Part shown: one piece after another, positions 32,506-39,065 of the stretch
How positions within the stretch are numbered: position 1 is the first letter of the stretch
Layout: each line of letters begins with the position of its first letter
Notes under the pieces: model-generated
The model's database searches: none
Told to the model about the DNA's origin: nothing
The model's input: only the letters and a program-made list of their open reading frames with translations
Assembly (NCBI GenBank): GCA_027314515.1
Contig: DAHVAR010000134.1
Location: 1-39,901, forward strand
Direction: 5' to 3'
Origin: Actinomycetota bacterium
Lineage (GTDB): Bacteria > Actinomycetota > Actinomycetes > Streptosporangiales > Streptosporangiaceae
Length of the DNA stretch: 39,901 nucleotides
Position numbers and translations under genes: made by a program

Positions 32506-33414
32506 ATGACCGACGATGAGGTCCTGGGCTTCCTGGCGGCGCTGGGCGTCCCGGGGATCGTAGATGCCCACGTCCACTTCCTGCCGGACCGTCTGCAGGA
32601 TGCGGTGTGGCGCTGGTTTGACCGGCTGACGCCGCCGTGGCCGGTGACCTACCGGTGGCCGGCCGAAGACCGGCTCGCCGCACTCGCCGCGCTTGGTGTC
32701 CGACATCACACTGCCCTTGCCTATGCCCACCGTCCGGGCATGCTGTCGTTCCTCAACGATCACACCCTCGGTCTGGCTGCAGCGGCACCGGCTGCCATCC
32801 CGACCTTCACGATCTACCCCGAGCCGGGGGTAGCGGCCGAGACAGCGCGCTGCCTGGACGCCGGCGGCCGCGCCGTCAAGGTGCACCTGCAGGTCGGCGG
32901 ATTCGACACCACCGATCCGCTGCTCGCCGGGGCCTGGGGGCTGCTTCAGGACGCCGGCATCCCGGTCATCATGCACGCCGGGGCCGTCGCTGATGGCTCC
33001 GGGAACGAGGAATGGTGCGGCGCGGATAAAGTCCGGCGGCTGCTCAGCCAGTTCCCCCGCCTGCGACTGGTGATCGCGCACCTCGGCGCACCCAACCACG
33101 AAGCGTTCGTCACCCTGGCCGAGCAGCATGACGGCATCTGGCTCGACACGGCCATGGTGTTCACCGACCCGCCATATCTCGGTCCCTCGCCGCTGCACCT
33201 GGTGCAGCGCATCGCGGACCTCGGCGACCGGATCGTGTTCGGCTCAGACTTCCCCACGATCCCGCACCAGTTCGCTGCCCAGGTAAGCGGCCTGGTATCG
33301 CTGGGCATCGGCGATAGCTGGCTCAGGAAGGTGCTCTGGAGCAACGGCCTGCGGCTGTTTGGCCTCGGCCCGGCGGCACAGCAGGAACTCGCTGCCAGTG
33401 ATCGCAACACGTAA
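32506..33414 (+). CDS. amidohydrolase family protein (amidohydrolase-2 type)
   Basis: A 302-residue TIM-barrel metal-dependent hydrolase. IVDAHVHFLPDRLQ carries the metal-binding HxH, AVKVHLQVGGFD the middle strand, IPVIMHAGA and LVIAHLGAPNHEAF two later His, and IVFGSDFPTIPHQF the catalytic Asp. This is the ACMSD/amidohydrolase-2 branch, which holds decarboxylases as well as hydrolases of aromatic or lactone substrates; the actual reaction is unknown. The ATG at 32506 is 148 bases from the divergent membrane-protein gene. No pathway neighbours are visible. Confidence 0.87.
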   Translation: MTDDEVLGFLAALGVPGIVDAHVHFLPDRLQDAVWRWFDRLTPPWPVTYRWPAEDRLAALAALGVRHHTALAYAHRPGMLSFLNDHTLGLAAAAPAAIPTFTIYPEPGVAAETARCLDAGGRAVKVHLQVGGFDTTDPLLAGAWGLLQDAGIPVIMHAGAVADGSGNEEWCGADKVRRLLSQFPRLRLVIAHLGAPNHEAFVTLAEQHDGIWLDTAMVFTDPPYLGPSPLHLVQRIADLGDRIVFGSDFPTIPHQFAAQVSGLVSLGIGDSWLRKVLWSNGLRLFGLGPAAQQELAASDRNT

Positions 33415-33461
33415 CCGCGCGCACCAGTTGCCGGCCGCGCACCGGCGGCTAGCAGGGCGCG

Positions 33462-33908
33462 TCAGTGGCCTGGCACCACCACGACGGGGCACTGAGCGTG
33501 ATGAAGCACCTTATTGCTGACCGAGCCGATAGGAGTGTGACCGGCCAGTCCGCCGGGCTGCGCGCCACCGCGCGCACCGACCACCAGCAGGTCGGCTTCC
33601 TTCGAGGAGCGGACCAACTCGGCGGCCGCGGAGCCGTTGACGGCCCTGACGGTGACCGAAGCCGGTCGTGAGTCGCCTAGCTGGCCTGCCACCTTCTCAG
33701 CCAGTTCGGTCACGGCTTCGCGCGCGGTTTCCAGCAGCCTGTCGTCGGCTGCCACCCTCACGGGCCTGCCAGTCCACAGACTGGCAGGGACCTCGTGGAC
33801 GGTGAGCACCGTCAGGGTAGCGTGCCTTGTCGCCGCTTCTCTCATGGCCCAGTCCAGGGCCGCCCTGGCGTTGGCTGATTCATCGACGCCTACGGTAATT
33901 CCCGACAT
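33462..33908 (-). CDS. universal stress protein (single UspA domain)
   Basis: A 148-residue UspA-domain protein. ITVGVDESANARAALDWAMR opens the domain; the ATP-binding pattern G-x2-G-x9-G(S/T) is present as VVGARGGAQPGG...TPIGSVSNKV, and CPVVVVPGH ends it. Such proteins bind ATP and act in dormancy, hypoxia or general stress. The upstream gap carries repeated GG-C-CCGAAGG-CC 13-mers that resemble DosR-type sites, and a CBS-BON protein gene lies divergently on its far side; both protein types are common in actinobacterial hypoxia regulons. ATG at 33908. Its tail is 48 bases from the amidohydrolase stop (convergent). Confidence 0.9.
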   Translation of the reverse strand: MSGITVGVDESANARAALDWAMREAATRHATLTVLTVHEVPASLWTGRPVRVAADDRLLETAREAVTELAEKVAGQLGDSRPASVTVRAVNGSAAAELVRSSKEADLLVVGARGGAQPGGLAGHTPIGSVSNKVLHHAQCPVVVVPGH

Positions 33909-34016
33909 GGCTCACTCCTTACGGCTTAGGTGCCGTTACCGGCTCAATGCCAAATGCCGTTCTTATGCTGCGAGCGGCGCCGGCCGCTGCCAAGGGCCTA
34001 TAGGCGGGCCCTGCAG

Positions 34017-34079
34017 GGCCGAAGGTCCGCAGCTCCGAAGGTCCGAAGGTCCGCCCAGCTCCAAAGGTCCGAAGGGCCG
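34017..34079. promoter_or_regulatory. cluster of four GG-C-CCGAAGG-CC 13-mers
   Basis: Copies are GGGCCGAAGGTCC (34017-34029), GCTCCGAAGGTCC (34033-34045), GGTCCGAAGGTCC (34041-34053) and GGTCCGAAGGGCC (34067-34079). On the other strand they read GGACCTTCGGCCC and similar, resembling the GGGAC-TTCGGCCC-like half of DosR/DevR boxes. They lie 109-171 bases upstream of the universal stress gene. The DosR link is inferred from this resemblance and the gene types, not demonstrated. Confidence 0.45.
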
Positions 34080-34304
34080 CAGACGTGACCCGCAGCCTGC
34101 CGCGGCGCGGCCTAGCCCGCTTCTCGTGGACGAGGTTTCCGGGTCAGGTCAAGTCTTCGTGGTGCCGCGGGCGAGTGCGCGTCGGGAATGGTCCCTCCGG
34201 GTCGCCGGCGCTGCCACCAGCCGACTCCGGTGGCCCGCCGGGCCGCCGCGGCGCTGGAGAGAGCCTGGGGCGTGTTCTCGGCGGCGGGAGCGAGCGGCCG
34301 ACTC

Positions 34305-34374
34305 ACTCCCTGCCGGTTTGCCGGGGTTGCCAGGGCTATTTGCCGGTTAAGTCCCCGGCAAACCGGCAGGGAGT
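34305..34374. repeat. large inverted repeat, 22-bp perfect arms
   Basis: The left arm 34305-34326 (ACTCCCTGCCGG then TTTGCCGGGG) is exactly complementary to the right arm 34353-34374. The 26-base loop itself contains another TTTGCCGG, so alternative pairings exist. Such a stem is far stronger than any terminator seen elsewhere in the window. It could be a structured RNA, a transposon end, a REP-like element or a strong terminator; I cannot decide. Confidence 0.8.
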
Positions 34375-34655
34375 CGCGAGCGGGCGCCCGGCGAGCCGGC
34401 GCCCGGCGGGCGGGCGCGGGTCGAAGGTGGCCAGGCCGGGGACGGGGTCGTAGGCTAACCGGCACAGCATGGGGGCCACCCCCTCAACCCGCGACCTCCT
34501 CGCTGCGCCGCACCCGGAGACCAACCAGTCGCGGCACACCCGCGAGCCTTGGCGCTACGAGGGCGCTCGCTACGTGTAGTCAGCTACTGGTGACTTTTGG
34601 CCGTACCGGTCCGCGGCCGACAGCACCATGCTGGACCCGGAGAACCGGGGAGGGG

Positions 34656-35303
34656 ATTGTCATCAGCGCGACCGTCCGGGACATCATGACGACTTCGGTG
34701 GTGGCCGTCCGGAAAGACGCGTCCTTCAAGGAAATGGCGGACATGCTCCGCAGGCGCCGGATCAGCGCGTTCCCGGTGCTTGATGATGCGGGGCGGGTCA
34801 TCGGCGTGGTGTCCGCGGGGGACTTCTTGGTCAAGGAGGCCGTGCAGGCCGACAGCGTGAGCGTGCTCGCCGCCCTGCGGCACATCCGGGAGGATGACAA
34901 GGCTGCCGGGATCACCGCTGGTGAACTGATGACCAAGCCCGCCATCACGATCGGCCCGGACGCGTCTGCGGCGGCAGCAGCGAGGCTCATGTATGACCGC
35001 CGGGTCAAGCGGCTGCCGGTGGTCAACGAGGCTGGCAAGCTGCTCGGGATCCTTAGCCGGGTGGACGTCCTGGCGGTGTTCGCCCGGCCTGACGCGGACA
35101 TCCGAGACGAGATCATGTTCCGGGTGCTGGCCGGTGTGCTGGCAGCACCGGAGAGCATCGAGGTCGCGGTTCGTAATGGCATCGTGACGCTCTCCGGCGA
35201 GTTGCCGGCCGGCGAGCAGAGCAGCGCTCTCATTGCCGCGGCACGGCACGTAGAGGGGGTCGTCGCCGTCCGTGACCGGCTTTACGGTTCTCGCGGCGAC
35301 TAG
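34656..35303 (+). CDS. CBS-pair and BON domain protein
   Basis: About 215 residues. Two CBS motifs form a pair: TVRDIMTTSVVAVRKDASFK with ISAFPVLDDAGRVIGVVSAG, and AGELMTKPAITIGPDASAAA with VKRLPVVNEAGKLLGILSRV. A C-terminal BON domain follows (IEVAVRNGIVTLSGELPAGE, then HVEGVVAVRDRL). CBS pairs sense adenine nucleotides; such proteins belong to actinobacterial stress or dormancy sets. The start is uncertain: the first CBS domain needs residues before the in-frame ATG at 34686, but the only in-frame start-like codon with a ribosome-binding site (GGGGAGGGG) is ATT at 34656. Upstream frame extension does not look coding. Confidence 0.85.
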   Translation: MVISATVRDIMTTSVVAVRKDASFKEMADMLRRRRISAFPVLDDAGRVIGVVSAGDFLVKEAVQADSVSVLAALRHIREDDKAAGITAGELMTKPAITIGPDASAAAAARLMYDRRVKRLPVVNEAGKLLGILSRVDVLAVFARPDADIRDEIMFRVLAGVLAAPESIEVAVRNGIVTLSGELPAGEQSSALIAAARHVEGVVAVRDRLYGSRGD

Positions 35304-35399
35304 CGAACCGCCTGCCTAATCCGGACGGGGCCTAGGTCCCAGCCGATCGAGGAGATTCGGCCCTGCAACGGCGCCGCGCTCTGGAGCGATAGTGAAAGT

Positions 35400-35741
35400 A
35401 TGTCGATGAGCTCTCAGCACCCTAGCTACCTTGGCCGCCTCAGCCGGATGAGCAAAGGAGCGGACGAGCGCGGTACGACGCCCGAACCCGAAGCCGAAGC
35501 TGCGTACCGCCCCCTCCCTCGCTATTCGCAGCGAGCCTGCTGCTGCCCCGGGCAGCCGGCAGTGGTCGCGGTCATCCCGCCCGCCAACGGCCGCCACGCG
35601 CCGACAGAGTTGCTTCTGTGCGGCCACCATTACCGGCAGTCAAGGACGGCGCTCGCAGCCGTCGGCGCAACGCTGCTGGATATCAAGGGTCACCCGCTGA
35701 CCGCATCGATATGGCCAGGGCCGGCCGCTCGGTCAAGCTAG
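35400..35741 (+). CDS. DUF7455-like small zinc-ribbon protein
   Basis: A 113-residue protein. After a ~45-residue polar leader, RACCCPGQPAVVAVI and ELLLCGHHYRQSRTALAAVG form a Cys..Cys-His-His pattern like that of small actinobacterial DUF7455 proteins, which usually read CDRCGA...LLFCGHH. Here the first pair is CCC rather than CxxC, so metal binding may differ. Function is unknown. ATG at 35400, with a second in-frame ATG two codons later. Its stop codon lies inside the first copy of a 17-bp tandem repeat that also supplies the stop of the convergent MFS gene. Confidence 0.7.
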   Translation: MSMSSQHPSYLGRLSRMSKGADERGTTPEPEAEAAYRPLPRYSQRACCCPGQPAVVAVIPPANGRHAPTELLLCGHHYRQSRTALAAVGATLLDIKGHPLTASIWPGPAARSS

Positions 35742-35766
35742 CCGCTCGGTCAAGCTAGCCGCTCGG
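35724..35766. repeat. 17-bp tandem repeat spanning two convergent stop codons
   Basis: Two exact copies of GCCGCTCGGTCAAGCTA (35724-35740 and 35741-35757) and a nine-base partial third. The CTAG at the end of the first copy provides the TAG of the DUF7455 gene on the plus strand, and the CTA in the second copy provides the TAG of the MFS gene on the minus strand. Confidence 0.9.
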
Positions 35767-37257
35767 GCTACCGCCGACGCTTGCATCGGCCGGGCTGGCA
35801 GTGGCGACCTGCCCCGCAAGCTTGCGCAACTCGCCGCCGGCCTCGGTGAGGCTATTCGTGATGTCGTCCAGGCTCAGCCCCGCCGGCTCCGGCAGTACGA
35901 AGGTCAGCGCAAGGCCGAGCGCCGAGATCCCGGCGGTCAGCAACAGGGTCCCTCGCAGGCCCAATGAGGACTGCAGGACCGGGAACAGGAAGACTCCGAT
36001 GAACGCGCCCAGTTTCCCGATGCCAGCGGATATGCCGTGCCCCGTGGCCCGCATCGAGACTGGGTAGAGCTCGCTGGGCAGCACGAAGGTGGTCATGTTA
36101 GGACCGAACTCGGTGAAGAAGTAGCTGACCCCGTAGACGATCAGAAATGGCGCCACCGTCGTCGTCATGCCCGGCACGGCGCCGATGATCAGGAAGCAGA
36201 GCGCCATCATCGCGAACCCGATGAGCTGCAGCTTGCGATGCCCCATCCGGTCCAGGCGGGCGATCGCCAGGATGTAACCAGGCACGGCCGCGACCGCGAA
36301 GATCGCCAGCTGCAGGACGATCTTGGTCATCGAGGACGCGTCCGGGGAGATCAGGCTGAGGATCTGCGGAGTCGAGATCGTGTTGCCGTAGTAGGCGTAG
36401 TCCAGCAGGAACCAGCAGCCGGCAGTTCCCGCCAGCATGACCAGCCAGCGCCGGCTGGCCAGAAAGGCGCGCAGCCCGGTGAGGTCGTGCTGGCCTGCCG
36501 CCCCGGATAGCGCCGCGGTGGCCGGAGCGCTCGGCACGTCAGCTGCCGCGAGCACGACTCGCTGCTCGCGGTGGAACTTATACCGCGGCGATTCCGGCAT
36601 CCGGCAGCGCAGGTAGATCACCGCGGCGGCCGGAACCGCGCCCAGGCCGAGGAGAATCCGCCAGACCATGTCCTCGCTCGCGCCAGATCCGAGCAGGGCC
36701 AGCGCGATGAGCGGGCCGACGATGAGGCCCAGGGCCTGCGTGCCGAAAACCATGCCAACGAGCTTCCCGCGGTCTTTCCGGTTGGCGTTCTCGCTGACCA
36801 TCACGGCGCTCACGGGATAGTCGCCGCCGACCCCGAAGCCGAGCACGAAGCGGAAAGCGATCAGCATCCAGTACGACTGAGCGAACGCTGAGCCGAGCGC
36901 TCCGGCAATCATGACGGCCGCCACCAGCCAGTAGACACGCTTGCGGCCGACGTTGTCGGCGTACCGGCCGAATACGAACGCGCCCAGGACGGCGGCGGCC
37001 AGCATGGTGCTGTTCAGGATGGCCAGCCGGCCCGGATCGAGATGCCAGTCCTTGGTGATCAGGGCCGAGGCGATGCCGATCACGAACAGGTCGTAGGCGT
37101 CGGTGAAGAAGCCCATCCCCGAGGCGATGACCGCCCGCATGTGCGCCCTGCCCAGGGTGGCCTCATCCAGGGCAACAATCAGGTCCGCCGACCCGCTCTC
37201 AGCCACAACACTCCCAGTTGGTCCTGCCGCGCCAAGAGCGCCGGGCACGTTGGTCAC
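35755..37257 (-). CDS. MFS transporter, PHS phosphate symporter-like
   Basis: A 500-residue permease with twelve predicted membrane helices. GMGFFTDAYDLFVIGIASAL in helix 1, the GRYADNVGRKRVYW loop, GVGGDYPVSAVMVSENANRK and FGPNMTTFVLPSELYPVSMR resemble the phosphate:H+ symporter (PHS) family and its metabolite relatives. The solute is therefore probably phosphate or an organic anion, not proven. The start is GTG at 37257. The last ~50 residues are a hydrophilic tail. The 222-bp gap to the divergent enoyl-CoA hydratase gene probably holds both promoters; no gene is visible in it. Confidence 0.85.
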   Translation of the reverse strand: MTNVPGALGAAGPTGSVVAESGSADLIVALDEATLGRAHMRAVIASGMGFFTDAYDLFVIGIASALITKDWHLDPGRLAILNSTMLAAAVLGAFVFGRYADNVGRKRVYWLVAAVMIAGALGSAFAQSYWMLIAFRFVLGFGVGGDYPVSAVMVSENANRKDRGKLVGMVFGTQALGLIVGPLIALALLGSGASEDMVWRILLGLGAVPAAAVIYLRCRMPESPRYKFHREQRVVLAAADVPSAPATAALSGAAGQHDLTGLRAFLASRRWLVMLAGTAGCWFLLDYAYYGNTISTPQILSLISPDASSMTKIVLQLAIFAVAAVPGYILAIARLDRMGHRKLQLIGFAMMALCFLIIGAVPGMTTTVAPFLIVYGVSYFFTEFGPNMTTFVLPSELYPVSMRATGHGISAGIGKLGAFIGVFLFPVLQSSLGLRGTLLLTAGISALGLALTFVLPEPAGLSLDDITNSLTEAGGELRKLAGQVATASPADASVGGSPSG

Positions 37258-37479
37258 TGCCCGCGCAAGCTATCGGGTCGAGGTGTCTGATAACCGACGT
37301 GCGAATGAACGAGAGATGAACAGGCCGCGTGGCGAAGCCAGCCGGGATAGGCGAGGTCGGGCGTGCCAGATTCGCTGCGGTCGCCGGGCGGAAGGCGGCC
37401 GGGCCGGCGGCTAACGCCATGTCGCTGGTAGCCCTACGATGTCGGAAAGGACCGGACTGCGCCGCCGCCTGGAGAGCTG

Positions 37480-38262
37480 ATGACCAATGCGGAAACCGCG
37501 AACGCGGAACTGACGGTCGAGCTCGCTGACGACTGCGTGGCGACGCTGGAGATCAATCACCCGCCCAGCAACCACTTCAGCGTCGGCCTGATCGAGCAGC
37601 TAGCGGACGCCTGCGAGCAACTCGCGGCCGGCGGTCGCTGCCGGGCCATCGTGCTGTGCAGTGCCGGGCGGGTGTTCTGCGCGGGCGCCGACTTCAGCGA
37701 CGCGCACGCGATCGGCCGGGCGGACGGCACGCACCTGTACGACTTCGCGGTCAGGCTGTTCGAGCAGCCGCTCCCGATCGTCGCGGCGGTGCAGGGCGCC
37801 GCCATCGGCGGCGGCCTCGGCCTGGCTATGGCGGCCGATTTCCGGGTCGCGGCTCCCGAGGCACGGTTCGCGGCGAACTTCGCCCTGCTCGGCATCCACC
37901 AGGGTTTCGCGCTCAGCGTCACGCTGCCCGCGGCCATCGGCCAGCAGAAGGCGCTCGAACTGCTCTACACCGGCCGGCGCGTGGCCGGGCCGGAGGCGCA
38001 TGCGATCGGGCTGGCCGACCGGCTGGCCGATTCGGGCCGGGCTCGCGAGGCGGCACATGCGCTGGCCGGACAGATCGCCGCGGCGGCCCCGCTGGCTGTC
38101 CGCTCCATCCGCGCGACGATGCGCGGCCCGCTGGCACAGCACGCACGGGCAGCAATGGAACGGGAACGGGCCGAGCAGGAGCGACTGATGACGACATCGG
38201 ACTGGCGGGAGGGGCTGGCGGCAGTCTCCGCTCGCCGGCCGGCGAGTTTCACCGGCCGCTGA
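37480..38262 (+). CDS. enoyl-CoA hydratase/isomerase family protein
   Basis: A 260-residue crotonase-fold enzyme. The CoA-binding and oxyanion-hole segments are RVFCAGADFSDAHAIG and AAVQGAAIGGGLGLAMAADF; VAAPEARFAANFALLGIHQG follows, with NFALLGIHQG in the position where hydratases usually carry Glu (LPELGxxPG-type). The replacement of the acidic catalytic residues suggests another crotonase reaction or weak hydratase activity. Ribosome-binding site GGAGAG before ATG. It opens an operon with an alpha/beta hydrolase and an acyl-CoA dehydrogenase, which points to breakdown of a carboxylic acid through CoA esters. Confidence 0.87.
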   Translation: MTNAETANAELTVELADDCVATLEINHPPSNHFSVGLIEQLADACEQLAAGGRCRAIVLCSAGRVFCAGADFSDAHAIGRADGTHLYDFAVRLFEQPLPIVAAVQGAAIGGGLGLAMAADFRVAAPEARFAANFALLGIHQGFALSVTLPAAIGQQKALELLYTGRRVAGPEAHAIGLADRLADSGRAREAAHALAGQIAAAAPLAVRSIRATMRGPLAQHARAAMERERAEQERLMTTSDWREGLAAVSARRPASFTGR

Positions 38263-38285
38263 GATCGCGGGAAGGCAGGACCTGA

Positions 38286-39065
38286 ATGCCACTACTGGCG
38301 CGGCCCGGCGGCAGCATCAGTTACCAGGTCACCGGCAGTGGGTACCCGCCGCTGCTGCTCACGCACGGATTCGGCGCGACCGCGGTCATGTTCGGCCCGA
38401 ACCTGCCCACTGCGGCCGCCGGGAATCAGGTCGTTACCTGGGATATGCGCGGCCATGGCAGCAGCGAGTCGCCTGCTGACAGCGACTGTTACTCGGCTGA
38501 CGCCGCGCTCGCCGACATGGCCGCGCTGCTGGCCGAGTGCGGCCTCGATCGCGCGGTGCTCGGCGGGCATTCGCTGGGCGGCTACCTGTCGCTCGACTTC
38601 GCCCTCAGCCACCCCGGCCAGGTCGCCGGACTGGTGCTGATCGGCACCGGGCCCGGCTTCCGTAACGACGCTGCCAGGGACGACTGGAACCGCCGGGCGC
38701 ACAAGACGGCCGCCCGACTGGAGGAACGCGGCCTGGCCGCCCTCGGCGACGGCAGCGAACTGCACGGCGGCGAGCATCGCGACCTCGCCGGGCTGGCCCG
38801 CGCGGCACGGCACACGCTGACGCAGCGCGACTCGCACGTGCTGGACGGGCTGCCCGGCATCCCCGTTCCCGCGCTGGTGGTCGTCGGCGCGGACGACGCC
38901 CCGTTCCAGGCGGCGGCGGACTACATGACGGCCAAGCTCCCCCGCGCCCGCAAGGTTGTCATCCCCGGCGCCGGGCACGCGCCGAACGTCGACAAGCCCG
39001 GCCAGTTCAACGCCGAGCTTCGCGCGTTCCTGGACGAGGTAGCCGCAGCCGAGAGCGCCCGGTGA
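38286..39065 (+). CDS. alpha/beta hydrolase
   Basis: A 259-residue alpha/beta hydrolase. The oxyanion-hole segment is LLLTHGFGATAVMFGPN, the nucleophile elbow is LGGHSLGGYLSLD (Ser in GHSLG), the acid is in LVVVGADDAPF, and the catalytic His in VIPGAGHAPNVDKPGQF. It starts 23 bases after the hydratase gene. By its company it may cleave an ester, lactone or ring-opened diketone in the same pathway, but the substrate is not readable. Confidence 0.9.
   Translation: MPLLARPGGSISYQVTGSGYPPLLLTHGFGATAVMFGPNLPTAAAGNQVVTWDMRGHGSSESPADSDCYSADAALADMAALLAECGLDRAVLGGHSLGGYLSLDFALSHPGQVAGLVLIGTGPGFRNDAARDDWNRRAHKTAARLEERGLAALGDGSELHGGEHRDLAGLARAARHTLTQRDSHVLDGLPGIPVPALVVVGADDAPFQAAADYMTAKLPRARKVVIPGAGHAPNVDKPGQFNAELRAFLDEVAAAESAR

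Larger units (their letters stand above)
33909..34655. other. 747-bp intergenic region between stress-related genes
   Basis: No convincing gene is visible. It contains a perfect 14-bp palindrome (GGCCCTGCAGGGCC, 34008-34021), four copies of a GG-C-CCGAAGG-CC 13-mer (34017-34079), a 22-bp-arm inverted repeat (34305-34374) and a 36-codon open frame (34469-34579, starting MGATPSTRDLLAAPHPETNQ) with GC-rich third positions that might be a small gene or a remnant. The stretch 34085-34300 has long open frames in several phases but none looks like a protein I recognise. Confidence 0.6.

Noticed and set aside
34188-34655. Upstream extension of the CBS-BON protein by about 155 residues
   Set aside because: The translation is Arg/Gly/Ala-rich, spans the 22-bp inverted repeat and shows no domain; the open frame is a result of high GC.
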